NCBI GenBank assembly: GCA_036742665.1
Contig: DAINQP010000021.1
Coordinates: 1 to 42,775 of the forward strand
Direction of reading: 5' to 3'
From: Gp6-AA40 sp036742665
Lineage (GTDB): Bacteria; Acidobacteriota; Vicinamibacteria; Vicinamibacterales; UBA2999
DNA: 42,775 bases
The notes beneath the pieces were generated by a model. The model made no database searches and had not been told where the DNA came from. It saw only the letters and a list, made by a program, of their open reading frames with translations. A program made the position numbers and the translations under genes. Shown here one piece after another: positions 23,723 through 31,497 of the stretch. How positions within the stretch are numbered: position 1 is the first letter of the stretch; every line of letters begins with the position of its first letter.

Positions 23723-24990
23723 CGCTTGTCGACGAGAACCTTGCCTTCTTTCAGCACCACCTTGGTCTTCAGCATCTCGTAGATGTTCAACGTCGGATTG
23801 CCGTCGAGCAGGATGATGTCGGCGAGCTTGCCCGGTTCGAGGGTTCCTATCTGATCGGCCATGCCAACGAAGCGTGCGGCGTTTGGCCCGATGATTCGGT
23901 GGATGTCGGCCATCGAGAACATCAGGCTGAATGACTTCAGCTCGTGCTCGAGAACCACGAGATCGGCCGCATTCTGATCGGTCGAGTACGAGATCGTCTG
24001 GTGATTCGGGTCGGCATCCCAGATGCGCCGCGCGTTGACGATCGTGTAACCAGCCTCGGTACCGAGCGCACGTCCCTTCGCATCGCGATTCGCACCGGCG
24101 ATCGCTTCTGGCCATGGCTTTCCGTCGCGAAAGCGAGTGGTGTTGTCTTTCGGCCACTGGACGGCCGCCGGTGCTGCGGAGAGCGTGTCAACGTTGGGCG
24201 CGCCGAATGCGATCAGGCCGGCGACGATCGACCCGGTTTGCGTGACGCGCTCAGCCTGCTCGTATGTTGTGAAGTCCTTATTCGGCAGATGAACGAGGCG
24301 TGTCACGCCGGCATCGACGGCGGCCACCATGGCCGGGCTGCTCACGGCGTGCACGTTGACCTGTACACCCAGCTTCTTCGCTTCTTCCACGATCGCCTTC
24401 AGAACTTCGATCTCAGGCTGTGGCGGTGCGGGCTCGGGTGTCAGTCCAATCTCACCGGTGTGCTTGACGCCCTTGGCGGCGAGCGCCTGCACCGCAGCGC
24501 GCGCTTCGGCTGGTGTCTGACGAAGGTTGATCTGTCCAGACGGGATGATACGCGGACCGATTTCACCCTTCTCGATGCGATCGCGCAATGCGAGGTTCTG
24601 CTCCGCGGGGCCGCCGCCGGCGAGCACCGTTGTATAGCCCGCTTCGATCAGCGACTTCATCTGATCGGCGTTGTAATTGTTCACATGCTTGTGGCCATCG
24701 ATGAAGCCGGGCATCGCGCTCATGCCCTTCGCGTCGATGATCCGCAGCCCTTGCGTCGGCCCGCCTTCGCCAGACGGCTTCGGCGAGGCAGGCGCCGGGC
24801 CGGCAGTGACTGAGACGATCTTCCCGCCCTTCACGATGATGGTGCCGGAGTCGATCACCTGGCCTGAGCCAACGATGATTCGCGCATTGGTGATCGCCAC
24901 GTCCTGCGCCGCCGCCGCGGCCGGCGCGACCAACGACGCGCCGACCAGTGACGCGACGACGAGACACGCCGCTCTCAGCCGTTTCCTCAT
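23719..24990 (-). CDS. exported amidohydrolase, tandem copy B
   Basis: A 423-aa amidohydrolase-superfamily protein (imidazolonepropionase-like). Signal peptide 1-28 (ending AAAAAQ). HxH metal motif in GFIDGHKHV (His100, His102); then HAVSSPAMVAAVDAGVTRLVHLPNKDF, a long central region with FRDGKPWPEAIAGANRDAKGRALGTEAGYTIVNARRIWDAD, and LEPGKLADIILLDGNPTLNIYE. It is very similar along its whole length to the next gene upstream (24995-26239), with an extra Pro/Ser-rich loop at about 66-78, so it is a tandem duplicate. GAGG stands just before the ATG, which is 4 nt after the upstream stop. Substrate unknown. Confidence 0.88.
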   Translation of the reverse strand: MRKRLRAACLVVASLVGASLVAPAAAAAQDVAITNARIIVGSGQVIDSGTIIVKGGKIVSVTAGPAPASPKPSGEGGPTQGLRIIDAKGMSAMPGFIDGHKHVNNYNADQMKSLIEAGYTTVLAGGGPAEQNLALRDRIEKGEIGPRIIPSGQINLRQTPAEARAAVQALAAKGVKHTGEIGLTPEPAPPQPEIEVLKAIVEEAKKLGVQVNVHAVSSPAMVAAVDAGVTRLVHLPNKDFTTYEQAERVTQTGSIVAGLIAFGAPNVDTLSAAPAAVQWPKDNTTRFRDGKPWPEAIAGANRDAKGRALGTEAGYTIVNARRIWDADPNHQTISYSTDQNAADLVVLEHELKSFSLMFSMADIHRIIGPNAARFVGMADQIGTLEPGKLADIILLDGNPTLNIYEMLKTKVVLKEGKVLVDKR

Positions 24991-24994
24991 GTCC

Positions 24995-26239
24995 TCACCT
25001 CGTCGATGGCGTTGACCGCTTGTCGATGACGACTGTCCCTTCTTTCAGCACGACTTTCGTCTTGAGCATCTCGTAAACGTTCAGCGTCGGGTTGCCATCG
25101 ATGAGAAGGATGTCGGCGAGTTTGCCTGGCTCGAGCGTCCCGATCTGATCGGCCATGCCGACATACCGCGCAGCGTTTGGTCCGATGATCCGGTGAATGT
25201 CGGCCATCGAGAACATCACGCCGTACGACTTCAGTTCGTGTTCGAGGACGACCACGTCGGTGGCGTTCTGATCGGTGGAGTAGGAGATCAGCTGCCGGCT
25301 GGCGTCGGCATCCCAGATGCGGCGGGCGTTGACGAGGGAGTAGCCGCCCTCGGTGCCGAGCGCGCGGCCCTTCTCGTCCCGGTTGGCGCCGGAGATCGCC
25401 TCTGGCCACGGCTTGCCGTCGCGGAACCGGGTGGTGTTGTCCTGCGGCCACTGTACCTGCGCGGGCGCGGGAGACAGCCGATCGATGTAGGGCGCACCAA
25501 ATGCAATCGCGCCGGCGACGATGGAGCCGGTCTGGGCCACGCGATCTGCCTGATCGTAAGTCGTGAAGTCCTTGTTCGGGATGTGCACCAGACGCGTCAC
25601 GCCGGCGTCGATCGCGGCGACCATGGCTGGACTGCTCACCGCGTGTACGTTCACCTGTATGCCGGTCTTCTTTGCTTCGTCCACGATGGCTTTGAGCACC
25701 TCGATCTCGGCCTGAGTCGGACCGGGCAGCGGCGTCAGCGCGATTTCGCCGGTGTGCTTGATGCCCTTCGCCGCCAGCGCCTGGACCGCCGCACGCGCCT
25801 CGACGGGGGTCTGCCGGAGGTTGATCTGGCCGGACGCGATGATGCGCGGACCTGTGAATTCGCCCTTCTCGATCCGATCGCGCAGCGCGATGTTCGTGTC
25901 GGCTTGTCCGCCGCCGGCGAGGACGGTGGTGTAACCGGCCTCGAGCAGCAGCCGCATCTGCCCGGCTGCATTCTCACCGTTGCTGACGTGCTTGTGGCTG
26001 TCGATGAAGCCCGGCATCGCACTCATGCCCTTGGCATCGAGCGTCCGCAGGCCCTGTGTTGGCGCCGCTCCGGCGGTGACGGAAACGATCTTTCCGCCCT
26101 TGACGATGATGGTGCCCGAGTCGATCACCTGGCCGGACCCGACGATGATTCGCGCGTTGGTGATGGCGAGGTCCTGCGCGGCCGCGATGGCCGGAAGGAT
26201 GATGACGACGGCGATGGCCAGAAGAAATAGTCTTTTCAT
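24995..26239 (-). CDS. exported amidohydrolase, tandem copy A
   Basis: A 414-aa paralogue of the following gene. Signal peptide MKRLFLLAIAVVIILPAIAA; HxH in GFIDSHKHV (His82, His84); HAVSSPAMVAAIDAGVTRLVHIPNKDF; C-terminal LEPGKLADILLIDGNPTLNVYEMLKTKVVLKEG. A GTG at 26260 in frame is an alternative start, but ATG 26239 gives a clean signal peptide. Stretches such as AITNARIIVGSGQVIDSG are identical in the two copies, and the DNA is also alike, so the duplication is recent or kept alike by conversion. It is 22 nt after the LON-domain gene. Confidence 0.88.
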   Translation of the reverse strand: MKRLFLLAIAVVIILPAIAAAQDLAITNARIIVGSGQVIDSGTIIVKGGKIVSVTAGAAPTQGLRTLDAKGMSAMPGFIDSHKHVSNGENAAGQMRLLLEAGYTTVLAGGGQADTNIALRDRIEKGEFTGPRIIASGQINLRQTPVEARAAVQALAAKGIKHTGEIALTPLPGPTQAEIEVLKAIVDEAKKTGIQVNVHAVSSPAMVAAIDAGVTRLVHIPNKDFTTYDQADRVAQTGSIVAGAIAFGAPYIDRLSPAPAQVQWPQDNTTRFRDGKPWPEAISGANRDEKGRALGTEGGYSLVNARRIWDADASRQLISYSTDQNATDVVVLEHELKSYGVMFSMADIHRIIGPNAARYVGMADQIGTLEPGKLADILLIDGNPTLNVYEMLKTKVVLKEGTVVIDKRSTPSTR

Positions 26240-26261
26240 AGCGTCGCGATAGTACTTCACC

Positions 26262-26927
26262 TCACTTCTTGTCGAGCAGATCCGCCAGCGCGCGGGCTCG
26301 CTCGACGACGCTGTTGCGTTCGAGCAACTCCTGTCTGGTCGTTTCCGGCATCCCGAAATTCTGCGCGACGATGTTCACGAACTCATCGTCGTCGAGTGAG
26401 GGATCCGGCGGGTCGACGCCGAGCGGCAACAGCGTGACGAGCGCATTCTCGATGCGATTCCGCAGCGTGCTGAGGGCGAGGCGGTCTTCCTCCTTCAGCA
26501 GTTCAGGAACCACCTCGATGCGCGCGAGACGATACGGCTTGCCCGTGTTCGCGGGTGCGCCATCCTCACTGACGATGCGGAATGTGGTCAGGCCGCGGAG
26601 CAAGATGACGTAGCGTCCATCCGGCAGTTCGTCATACTCCTGGATGGTACCCACGCAGCCGACGCCGTAGATCGGCGGGCGTCCCTCATAGTCCTTCTCG
26701 AAGCCGGGACGCAGGCGCACCATGCCGATGACCTTGTTGCCCTTCAGCGCGTCGGCAATCATCTCCCGGTAGCGCGGCTCGTAAATCACGAATGGCCGCG
26801 ACACGCCGGGGAAGAGCGACGTCTCGGGCAACGGAAACAGTGGAATCTCTGCAGGAATAGGCGCTATAGGCGCCGGTTGCTGGAGGGCACGAACGACGAG
26901 AATGACAGTGATGACGAGGGCCGGCAC
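26262..26927 (-). CDS. LON substrate-binding-domain protein
   Basis: A 221-aa protein with the N-terminal domain of Lon protease but no ATPase or protease part. The domain signature is IPLFPLPETSLFPGVSRPFVIYEPRYREMIADAL, IGMVRLRPG, YGVGCVGTIQEYDELPDGRYVILLRGLTTFRIV and a helical end (LLKEEDRLALSTLRNRIENALVTL). A short hydrophobic N-terminus (PALVITVILVVRAL) may anchor it in the membrane or be a signal, which is unusual for this family. GTG 26927 is used; no ribosome site is seen, but TAAACT lies 6 nt upstream. It is the first gene of the leftward cluster with the amidohydrolases and EutBC; why it is there is not clear. Confidence 0.82.
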   Translation of the reverse strand: MPALVITVILVVRALQQPAPIAPIPAEIPLFPLPETSLFPGVSRPFVIYEPRYREMIADALKGNKVIGMVRLRPGFEKDYEGRPPIYGVGCVGTIQEYDELPDGRYVILLRGLTTFRIVSEDGAPANTGKPYRLARIEVVPELLKEEDRLALSTLRNRIENALVTLLPLGVDPPDPSLDDDEFVNIVAQNFGMPETTRQELLERNSVVERARALADLLDKK

Positions 26928-26982
26928 CGGCCCAGTTTAGCCGGTCGCCGCAAATACCCTCCGGGGCGTAGGAAAAAGCTCA

Positions 26983-27798
26983 TTGGCGCTGACTTCTGTG
27001 CGCTCTGCGCCGCCTAGCTACAGGAAGACCTGCGATTGTCGGCCCGAAACACCCGGAACGGGGATTGCGATTCTCCTGCTGAGTTGCGTGTCTGAGAAGC
27101 CGATTGAACCGTTGAAGCCATCCGTCAACCATGATCGCAGCGGTCTGTGGGCGACAGACCCGCTCGACGAATTTTCCTCCGAGCGGCCAGGGTCGATAAG
27201 CCCGGCGACCCCTCTCCCCACGCCGAACACGCGCGTTCGCCCACGCCCCGCGGTTCGCCGACCGGAGCCACGTCGCGCGAACCTGGCGCTCGAGCCCGTT
27301 CCGCCCGGGCCCGACGTGAAGAATCGACGAGGGCTCTGGTCGTTCGCATCGGGTTCCGCCTTCGGTGCGCTAGGGTGTGTAATTCTGTTCTCGTGGCTGA
27401 CCACTTCGCAGCAGCCCAGAGCCGAGCAGTTTGTTCATGCGTCGGAGCCCGTTTCTCAGGCGCCGCCGCCGACGCCGGTTTCTTCTTCCGTATCGGTGAC
27501 GCCGCCGGTGGCCGAGCGGGCATTTCCGAAAGCGAGCGAGGAGCCTGCTAAGAAAGAATCTTTCGTCGGCTCATTGCGGATCGACTCGACGCCACCAGGG
27601 GCGCGTGTGTTCATCGATCGCCAGGAGGCCGGCGCCACTCCACTCGTCGTCTCGGATCTCAGCGCCGGGTCACACGCGGTCCGTGTTGAAGCCGACGATC
27701 ACCTGCCGTGGTCCTCGGCCATCCGGGTCATCGCCGACCAGCGGACACGCGTTTACACCACACTCGCTCCAATCGACAGCGCGCCAGTTCACCCTTGA
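26983..27798 (+). CDS. single-pass membrane PEGA-domain protein
   Basis: The protein has a Pro/Arg-rich cytoplasmic N-terminal region, one transmembrane helix (FASGSAFGALGCVILFSWLTT), a Pro/Ser/Val-rich linker, and a C-terminal PEGA domain (about the last 65 residues: GSLRIDSTPPGARVFIDRQEAGATPLVVSDLSAGSHAVRVEADDHLPW). PEGA domains occur on surface and periplasmic proteins and often beside kinases; the role here is unknown. The start is uncertain: the first ~35 residues look non-coding, and GTG 27088 (VSEKPIEPLK) or later is more likely; no ribosome site settles it. Divergent from the LON-domain gene. Confidence 0.68.
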   Translation: MALTSVRSAPPSYRKTCDCRPETPGTGIAILLLSCVSEKPIEPLKPSVNHDRSGLWATDPLDEFSSERPGSISPATPLPTPNTRVRPRPAVRRPEPRRANLALEPVPPGPDVKNRRGLWSFASGSAFGALGCVILFSWLTTSQQPRAEQFVHASEPVSQAPPPTPVSSSVSVTPPVAERAFPKASEEPAKKESFVGSLRIDSTPPGARVFIDRQEAGATPLVVSDLSAGSHAVRVEADDHLPWSSAIRVIADQRTRVYTTLAPIDSAPVHP

Positions 27799-27821
27799 CG
27801 CCGCGGGTTTGCGTCTAGAAT
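27795..27821 (+). promoter_or_regulatory. candidate sigma-70-type promoter
   Basis: TTGACG (27795-27800) and TAGAAT (27816-27821), each 5/6 to consensus, with a 15-nt spacer (a little short). It lies 45 nt upstream of the start at 27867 and overlaps the end of the PEGA gene. Confidence 0.45.
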
Positions 27822-27866
27822 GAGGCCCTCCGACGTGGCTCAGGGCAGGTCCCTGTGGAGGTCCTT

Positions 27867-28541
27867 ATGCGCATCCGACTGCTGGTGTTCCTGGCGATAG
27901 TGGTCCCCGCGGTGGCCGCGGCTCAGGAGAAACTGCCGCCCGACATTCACCCAGTGACCCTATCGAGACTGCCGCCGGTGACGCCGGCCGATCTCGATGC
28001 CGAAGGGCAGAAACTGCTCGCCGCCAGGACCAGCGTGACCCCCGGACCCGGTCCCGGCCACGTGACGATCTACAGCCCGAAGGTGGCGGAAGGGCTCGGC
28101 GCGATCGGCCGCGCGCTCGGCGTGCCGCGCGGCGACACGTTCCGTTTCGGCGTGCGCAACTACCAGCTGATCGTGCTCATCACCGCACGCGAGATCGATC
28201 AGCAATACGAGTGGTCGGCGCACGAGCCGGCCGGACTGCGCGCCGGTCTCGAGCAGTCGGTGATCGATGTCGTGAAGTACGACCGTCCGGCAACCGGCGT
28301 CGGAGAGAAGGATGCCATGCTGATCAACTTCTGCCGCGGTCTCCTCCGCGAGCACCGGATCAGCAGCGAGCTGTGGGCGTCGATGGTCAAGGAGTTCGGA
28401 CGTCAGGGCACCATCGAAATCATGGCGCTGATGGCCGACTACTTCACGGTGGGGATGATGATGAATGCGGCCGATCAGCACCTGCCGCCGGACCGCAAGG
28501 CGCTGATGCCGCCGCTCCCGCCGCTGACCCGCTCGCGATAG
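27867..28541 (+). CDS. secreted carboxymuconolactone-decarboxylase-like protein
   Basis: A 224-aa protein with a signal peptide (MRIRLLVFLAIVVPAVAAAQ) and a helical body like the carboxymuconolactone decarboxylase/AhpD superfamily: VAEGLGAIGRALGV, RNYQLIVLITAREIDQQYEWSAHEPAGLRAGLEQSVIDVVKY, FCRGLLREHRISSELWASMVKEFGRQGTIEIMALMADYFTVGMMMNAADQHLP. The EWSAHEP region holds His and Glu in place of the CxxC of AhpD, so it is not a thiol peroxidase partner. Secretion is common for acidobacterial members. GGAGG at 27857-27861 decides ATG 27867 over GTG 27855. It ends at a palindromic repeat shared with the convergent DUF4159 gene. Confidence 0.82.
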   Translation: MRIRLLVFLAIVVPAVAAAQEKLPPDIHPVTLSRLPPVTPADLDAEGQKLLAARTSVTPGPGPGHVTIYSPKVAEGLGAIGRALGVPRGDTFRFGVRNYQLIVLITAREIDQQYEWSAHEPAGLRAGLEQSVIDVVKYDRPATGVGEKDAMLINFCRGLLREHRISSELWASMVKEFGRQGTIEIMALMADYFTVGMMMNAADQHLPPDRKALMPPLPPLTRSR

Positions 28542-28548
28542 CTGTAGT

Positions 28549-28566
28549 GTCCGGCTTTAGCCGGAC
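28549..28566. repeat. intergenic palindrome GTCCGGCTTTAGCCGGAC, copy 3
   Basis: Identical to copies at 7890 and 19188, again preceded by TGTA and followed by CCT. It fills almost the whole 25-bp gap between two convergent genes. Confidence 0.75.
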
Positions 28567-29397
28567 CTAATGAGTGAGCGCGTAAAGAACCACGTTGATC
28601 CCAACAGCGTAGGCGTCGGGTGAGAACTTGTAGAAGTACTGCGGATCCTCGGCCTCGCGCTCCCAGCCATCGGGGATGTCGCTGTTGTGGACCATCACCA
28701 CCATCAGTCGTCCGTGCGTGTCGGCGATGCCTTTGACCTCGACGACGGCACTGTCCTCTCCACGTTCGGAGATGCCGCCGCCGCTGCGTCGCCAGTACTG
28801 GATCGACGCCATCTGGTGCACTTCCTTCACCGTGTACATCATCTGCCAGATCGGATGCGTCATCGGCAGGTCGCGAATCGGATACTGCTCGCGCGGCAGG
28901 ACGCGTCCGATTTCCTCGTCCCACTGTTCGCCGGCACGTGTGCCCCAGTAGTCCGAGACGAACAGGAAGCCGCCCTTCTCGAGATACTCACGCAGCTTCA
29001 GCACTTCCTCATCCGAGAAGCGGGCGGAGCCGCCGTCTTCGACGAGGATGTAGGGACACATGAAGAGCGAGGGCTCCAGGGCCGAGACCGTGATGTAGTC
29101 GGGATCGCCGGTCTTGTCTTTGGTGATGCGCGTGCGCGTCAGCTCGCCGAGGCGGACGCTGAAGTTGATGTCGGCGCCAGGGTAGTCGGTGCTCCAGCCG
29201 CGCTTCTCACGATGATCGCTCATGAACATCAGGCGGCAATGATTGAATCCGCCGACGAAGGTAGTGGAGGTCGGATGCTTCGGCACGCCGTAGAAGCCGT
29301 AGCCGCCGCGCCAGATCTGCGCGTCGGCGAGGCCCGCCACGACGACGAGCCCGCCGATTGCGCCCACCAGGATCCGCGCAGGCGAGCGGCGTCTCAT
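28567..29397 (-). CDS. exported DUF4159 protein
   Basis: A 276-aa protein with a signal peptide (hydrophobic core ILVGAIGGLVVVAGLADAQ) and a DUF4159 domain over the rest: WSTDYPGADINFSVRLGELTRT, PSLFMCPYILVEDGGSARFSDEEVLKLREYLEKGGFLFVSDYWG, IGRVLPREQYPIRDLPMTHPIWQMMYTV, LMVVMVHNSDIPDGWERE, FSPDAYAVGINVVLYAL. The fold is glutamine-amidotransferase-like, but the function is not known. It is usually found with MoxR/DUF58 operons, which are absent here. The start at ATG 29397 is chosen because GGGGGAG precedes it by 6 nt; a GTG 15 nt earlier is possible. Confidence 0.88.
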   Translation of the reverse strand: MRRRSPARILVGAIGGLVVVAGLADAQIWRGGYGFYGVPKHPTSTTFVGGFNHCRLMFMSDHREKRGWSTDYPGADINFSVRLGELTRTRITKDKTGDPDYITVSALEPSLFMCPYILVEDGGSARFSDEEVLKLREYLEKGGFLFVSDYWGTRAGEQWDEEIGRVLPREQYPIRDLPMTHPIWQMMYTVKEVHQMASIQYWRRSGGGISERGEDSAVVEVKGIADTHGRLMVVMVHNSDIPDGWEREAEDPQYFYKFSPDAYAVGINVVLYALTH

Positions 29398-29470
29398 GGC
29401 ATTCTCCCCCACGAGTCAGCATACCGCTGTTGCGGATCGGGTGTGTTAGATGACAGCTGGCCGTGCGCTC

Positions 29471-30940
29471 CTACTCGGTCGATGTGCTGCCCGTGGTTGC
29501 CATGAGCCGCGACCGAACCCACAAATGCACAGGGTCACGAACGTAGAGCTTCAGCAGCGCCGCTCGCGCCGCCTCTGCACCGTCCTTGTCGCCGGCCTTT
29601 TGGGCAGCCGCGGCGATCTGCCTCCGGCATTCCGCATCGAAGGTCAGGCATTGCTCGAAGTGCCCTTTTGCGGCTGCGTAATCGCGCTTGGCGATGGCCG
29701 CCATTCCCAACCCGTAATGCATCGCCGACTGCGCGTTGACATCATCCTTGCGCTCATTCGCCTGCTGCTGAAGATCCATGGCCGTCTTTGCCGCAGCATC
29801 AGAGGCGCTTGTCGCCGCTTCCGCGGCAACGCGGACGCGCAGCGCCTGCTGGCGCAGATTGCGCGACACTCCGGCCGGCAGCTCGCCGCCGTCAGCGCGC
29901 TTGAGCGCGGCGTCGACCACCGGCAGCGCTTCGCGCGCGCGGCCCAGGTCAACGAGAATCCCCGCACGATGCACCGGCACGAACGCCACGGCGGGCATCG
30001 CATCAGTCATCTTTTCCAGATCACTGTAAAGCGACAGTCCGGGGGCGGTCTTCTTCTGCGCGATCGTCATGACTGCCCGCAGTTCGTCCGCACCGAGCTT
30101 GTCGAGCGGCCGGGTTGCGGCGGCCTTCTCCTTGGTGAGTGCATCGAGCGCGCCGGCCGCGTCGCCGGCGAAGTATCTGGTATAGGCGATGCCGTCCCAC
30201 GCGGGGAAGAACTGCGGCGACAAGTCGAGGGCCTTTCGGAATGCGGCCTCGGCCTCTTTGAACTTTCCGGCGGCCAGCAATGCTTCGCCGAGTGAGTCCT
30301 GCGCATTCGGCTCCTGCGGCAACGCGTTGGCATAGTCAGTGAACGCCTTGACGGCGCCGTCGGTATCGCCCTGGCGCAGCGCCGCGTAGCCAAGCATGTT
30401 GTTGGCGCCTCCGGCCGCCGGGTCGAGCTCCACGGCCCGCCGCAGCGCGGGCACGCCGCCGCCGTAGTCCTCGTCGTTCAGCAGTTGCGTTCCGAGCAGG
30501 TAGTGACCACGCCAGTCCGCAGGCGTCAATTCGACCAGCTTCGCGTACGCGTCGCGCGCTTTCGCCGATTCACCCTGTCGTGCGGCAAGCAGCCCCTGCA
30601 CCAGGGTCCGTTCCGCTTCCGGTAATGCCGATGCGGCACTCGCGGCCGACTCGACCTCCTTGAGACCCTCGGCTCCCGGGGTTGCCTGCCCGTGATACGC
30701 GTGCGCCAAAACGAAGTCCGGATCGACCTTGAGCGCCTGGGCAAACTCCGCGCTGGCTTCTGCCGCTCGCACATTGACCAGCAGGGCCTCGCCCTTCTTC
30801 AGGTGTGCGACCGCTTCTGGCGATTTGGATGTGATCGAGATTACTGCCTTGTCGGGGGCAGCCGAGGGTTGCGATTGCTGCGCAGTGCTGCTCGAGCATG
30901 CCGAGACGGCAAGCACGACTATCAGGATCAGGGGCCTCAT
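29471..30940 (-). CDS. TPR-repeat lipoprotein
   Basis: A 489-aa protein with a lipoprotein signal (MRPLILIVVLAVSAC, lipobox VSAC with Cys15), so it is lipid-anchored in the envelope. The body is made of tetratricopeptide repeats: AVAHLKKGEALLVNVRAAEASAEFAQALKVDPDFVLAHAYHG, GESAKARDAYAKLVELTPADWRGHYLLGTQLLNDEDYGGGVPALRRAVELDP, QGDTDGAVKAFTDYANALP, GKFKEAEAAFRKALDLSP and more to the end. TPRs hold protein partners; which ones is unknown. AAGGAG precedes the ATG by 6 nt. The region 30941-31186 holds no gene that I can support. Confidence 0.87.
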   Translation of the reverse strand: MRPLILIVVLAVSACSSSTAQQSQPSAAPDKAVISITSKSPEAVAHLKKGEALLVNVRAAEASAEFAQALKVDPDFVLAHAYHGQATPGAEGLKEVESAASAASALPEAERTLVQGLLAARQGESAKARDAYAKLVELTPADWRGHYLLGTQLLNDEDYGGGVPALRRAVELDPAAGGANNMLGYAALRQGDTDGAVKAFTDYANALPQEPNAQDSLGEALLAAGKFKEAEAAFRKALDLSPQFFPAWDGIAYTRYFAGDAAGALDALTKEKAAATRPLDKLGADELRAVMTIAQKKTAPGLSLYSDLEKMTDAMPAVAFVPVHRAGILVDLGRAREALPVVDAALKRADGGELPAGVSRNLRQQALRVRVAAEAATSASDAAAKTAMDLQQQANERKDDVNAQSAMHYGLGMAAIAKRDYAAAKGHFEQCLTFDAECRRQIAAAAQKAGDKDGAEAARAALLKLYVRDPVHLWVRSRLMATTGSTSTE

Positions 30941-31186
30941 GGGAACTCCTTATCGGACTGTAAAAGTGCGGATCACGACAACGACACGGGCTCAATGCGG
31001 GAGCGATCCCCGTGCCGCGTAGTCCAATAAGTCGAAGCGCGGGGGAAGATGCGGGAAGGTCGGCACCATCCTAGTCGAGAAGTGGGGTGGCCGCGGCAAA
31101 CGGCGAAGAATAAATGGGTGCCGGAGGGCAGCTCTTGCGTACACACTCCAGTCGGGTCAGACCATTGAAGGCGTCGTCATTCGTGG

Positions 31187-31465
31187 TTATTTCTTCTGAT
31201 TGAGTTTGTAGGCCGCCGCGGGCGCGAACAGGTCGTCGTTCAGCGCGCCGGTCTCGACGCTTCGTACTGCGGTTGCCATCGACATGATGCCCATGCGCGC
31301 GAGCGAGACGCCGAGCGGATTGCCAGCGCCGCCGCTGCCGTTCGAGCTCATCTTGATCTCGAAGTTGCTTTGTAGGTGTTCGACTCGCGGCGGATGCTCG
31401 TTTACCCAAAGGAACGCCGGCTCCCCGCGCCTCTTGACGACAGCGGCTGGGTCGCGAAGAATCAC
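31187..31465 (-). pseudogene. probable remnant of a secreted protein (C-terminal part)
   Basis: A 92-codon frame whose last ~60 residues look like real protein: FEIKMSSNGSGGAGNPLGVSLARMGIMSMATAVRSVETGALNDDLFAPAAAYKLNQKK. The ending 'LFAPAAAYKLN' resembles the end of DUF4412-type secreted proteins, by eye only. The first ~30 residues fit less well, there is no signal peptide or ribosome site, and the 5' end runs into the start of the divergent gene at 31498. I read it as a gene that lost its front part, perhaps with a frameshift; a short functional protein cannot be ruled out. Confidence 0.4.
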
Positions 31466-31497
31466 GCCCGACCAAGCAATTCGACCGGAGGTGAGAG

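Noticed and set aside
23723..24157. Extension of the EutBC frame upstream of GTG 23722
   Set aside because: These codons lie inside the amidohydrolase gene in another frame and do not resemble EutB; GTG 23722 gives the 4-nt coupled start.
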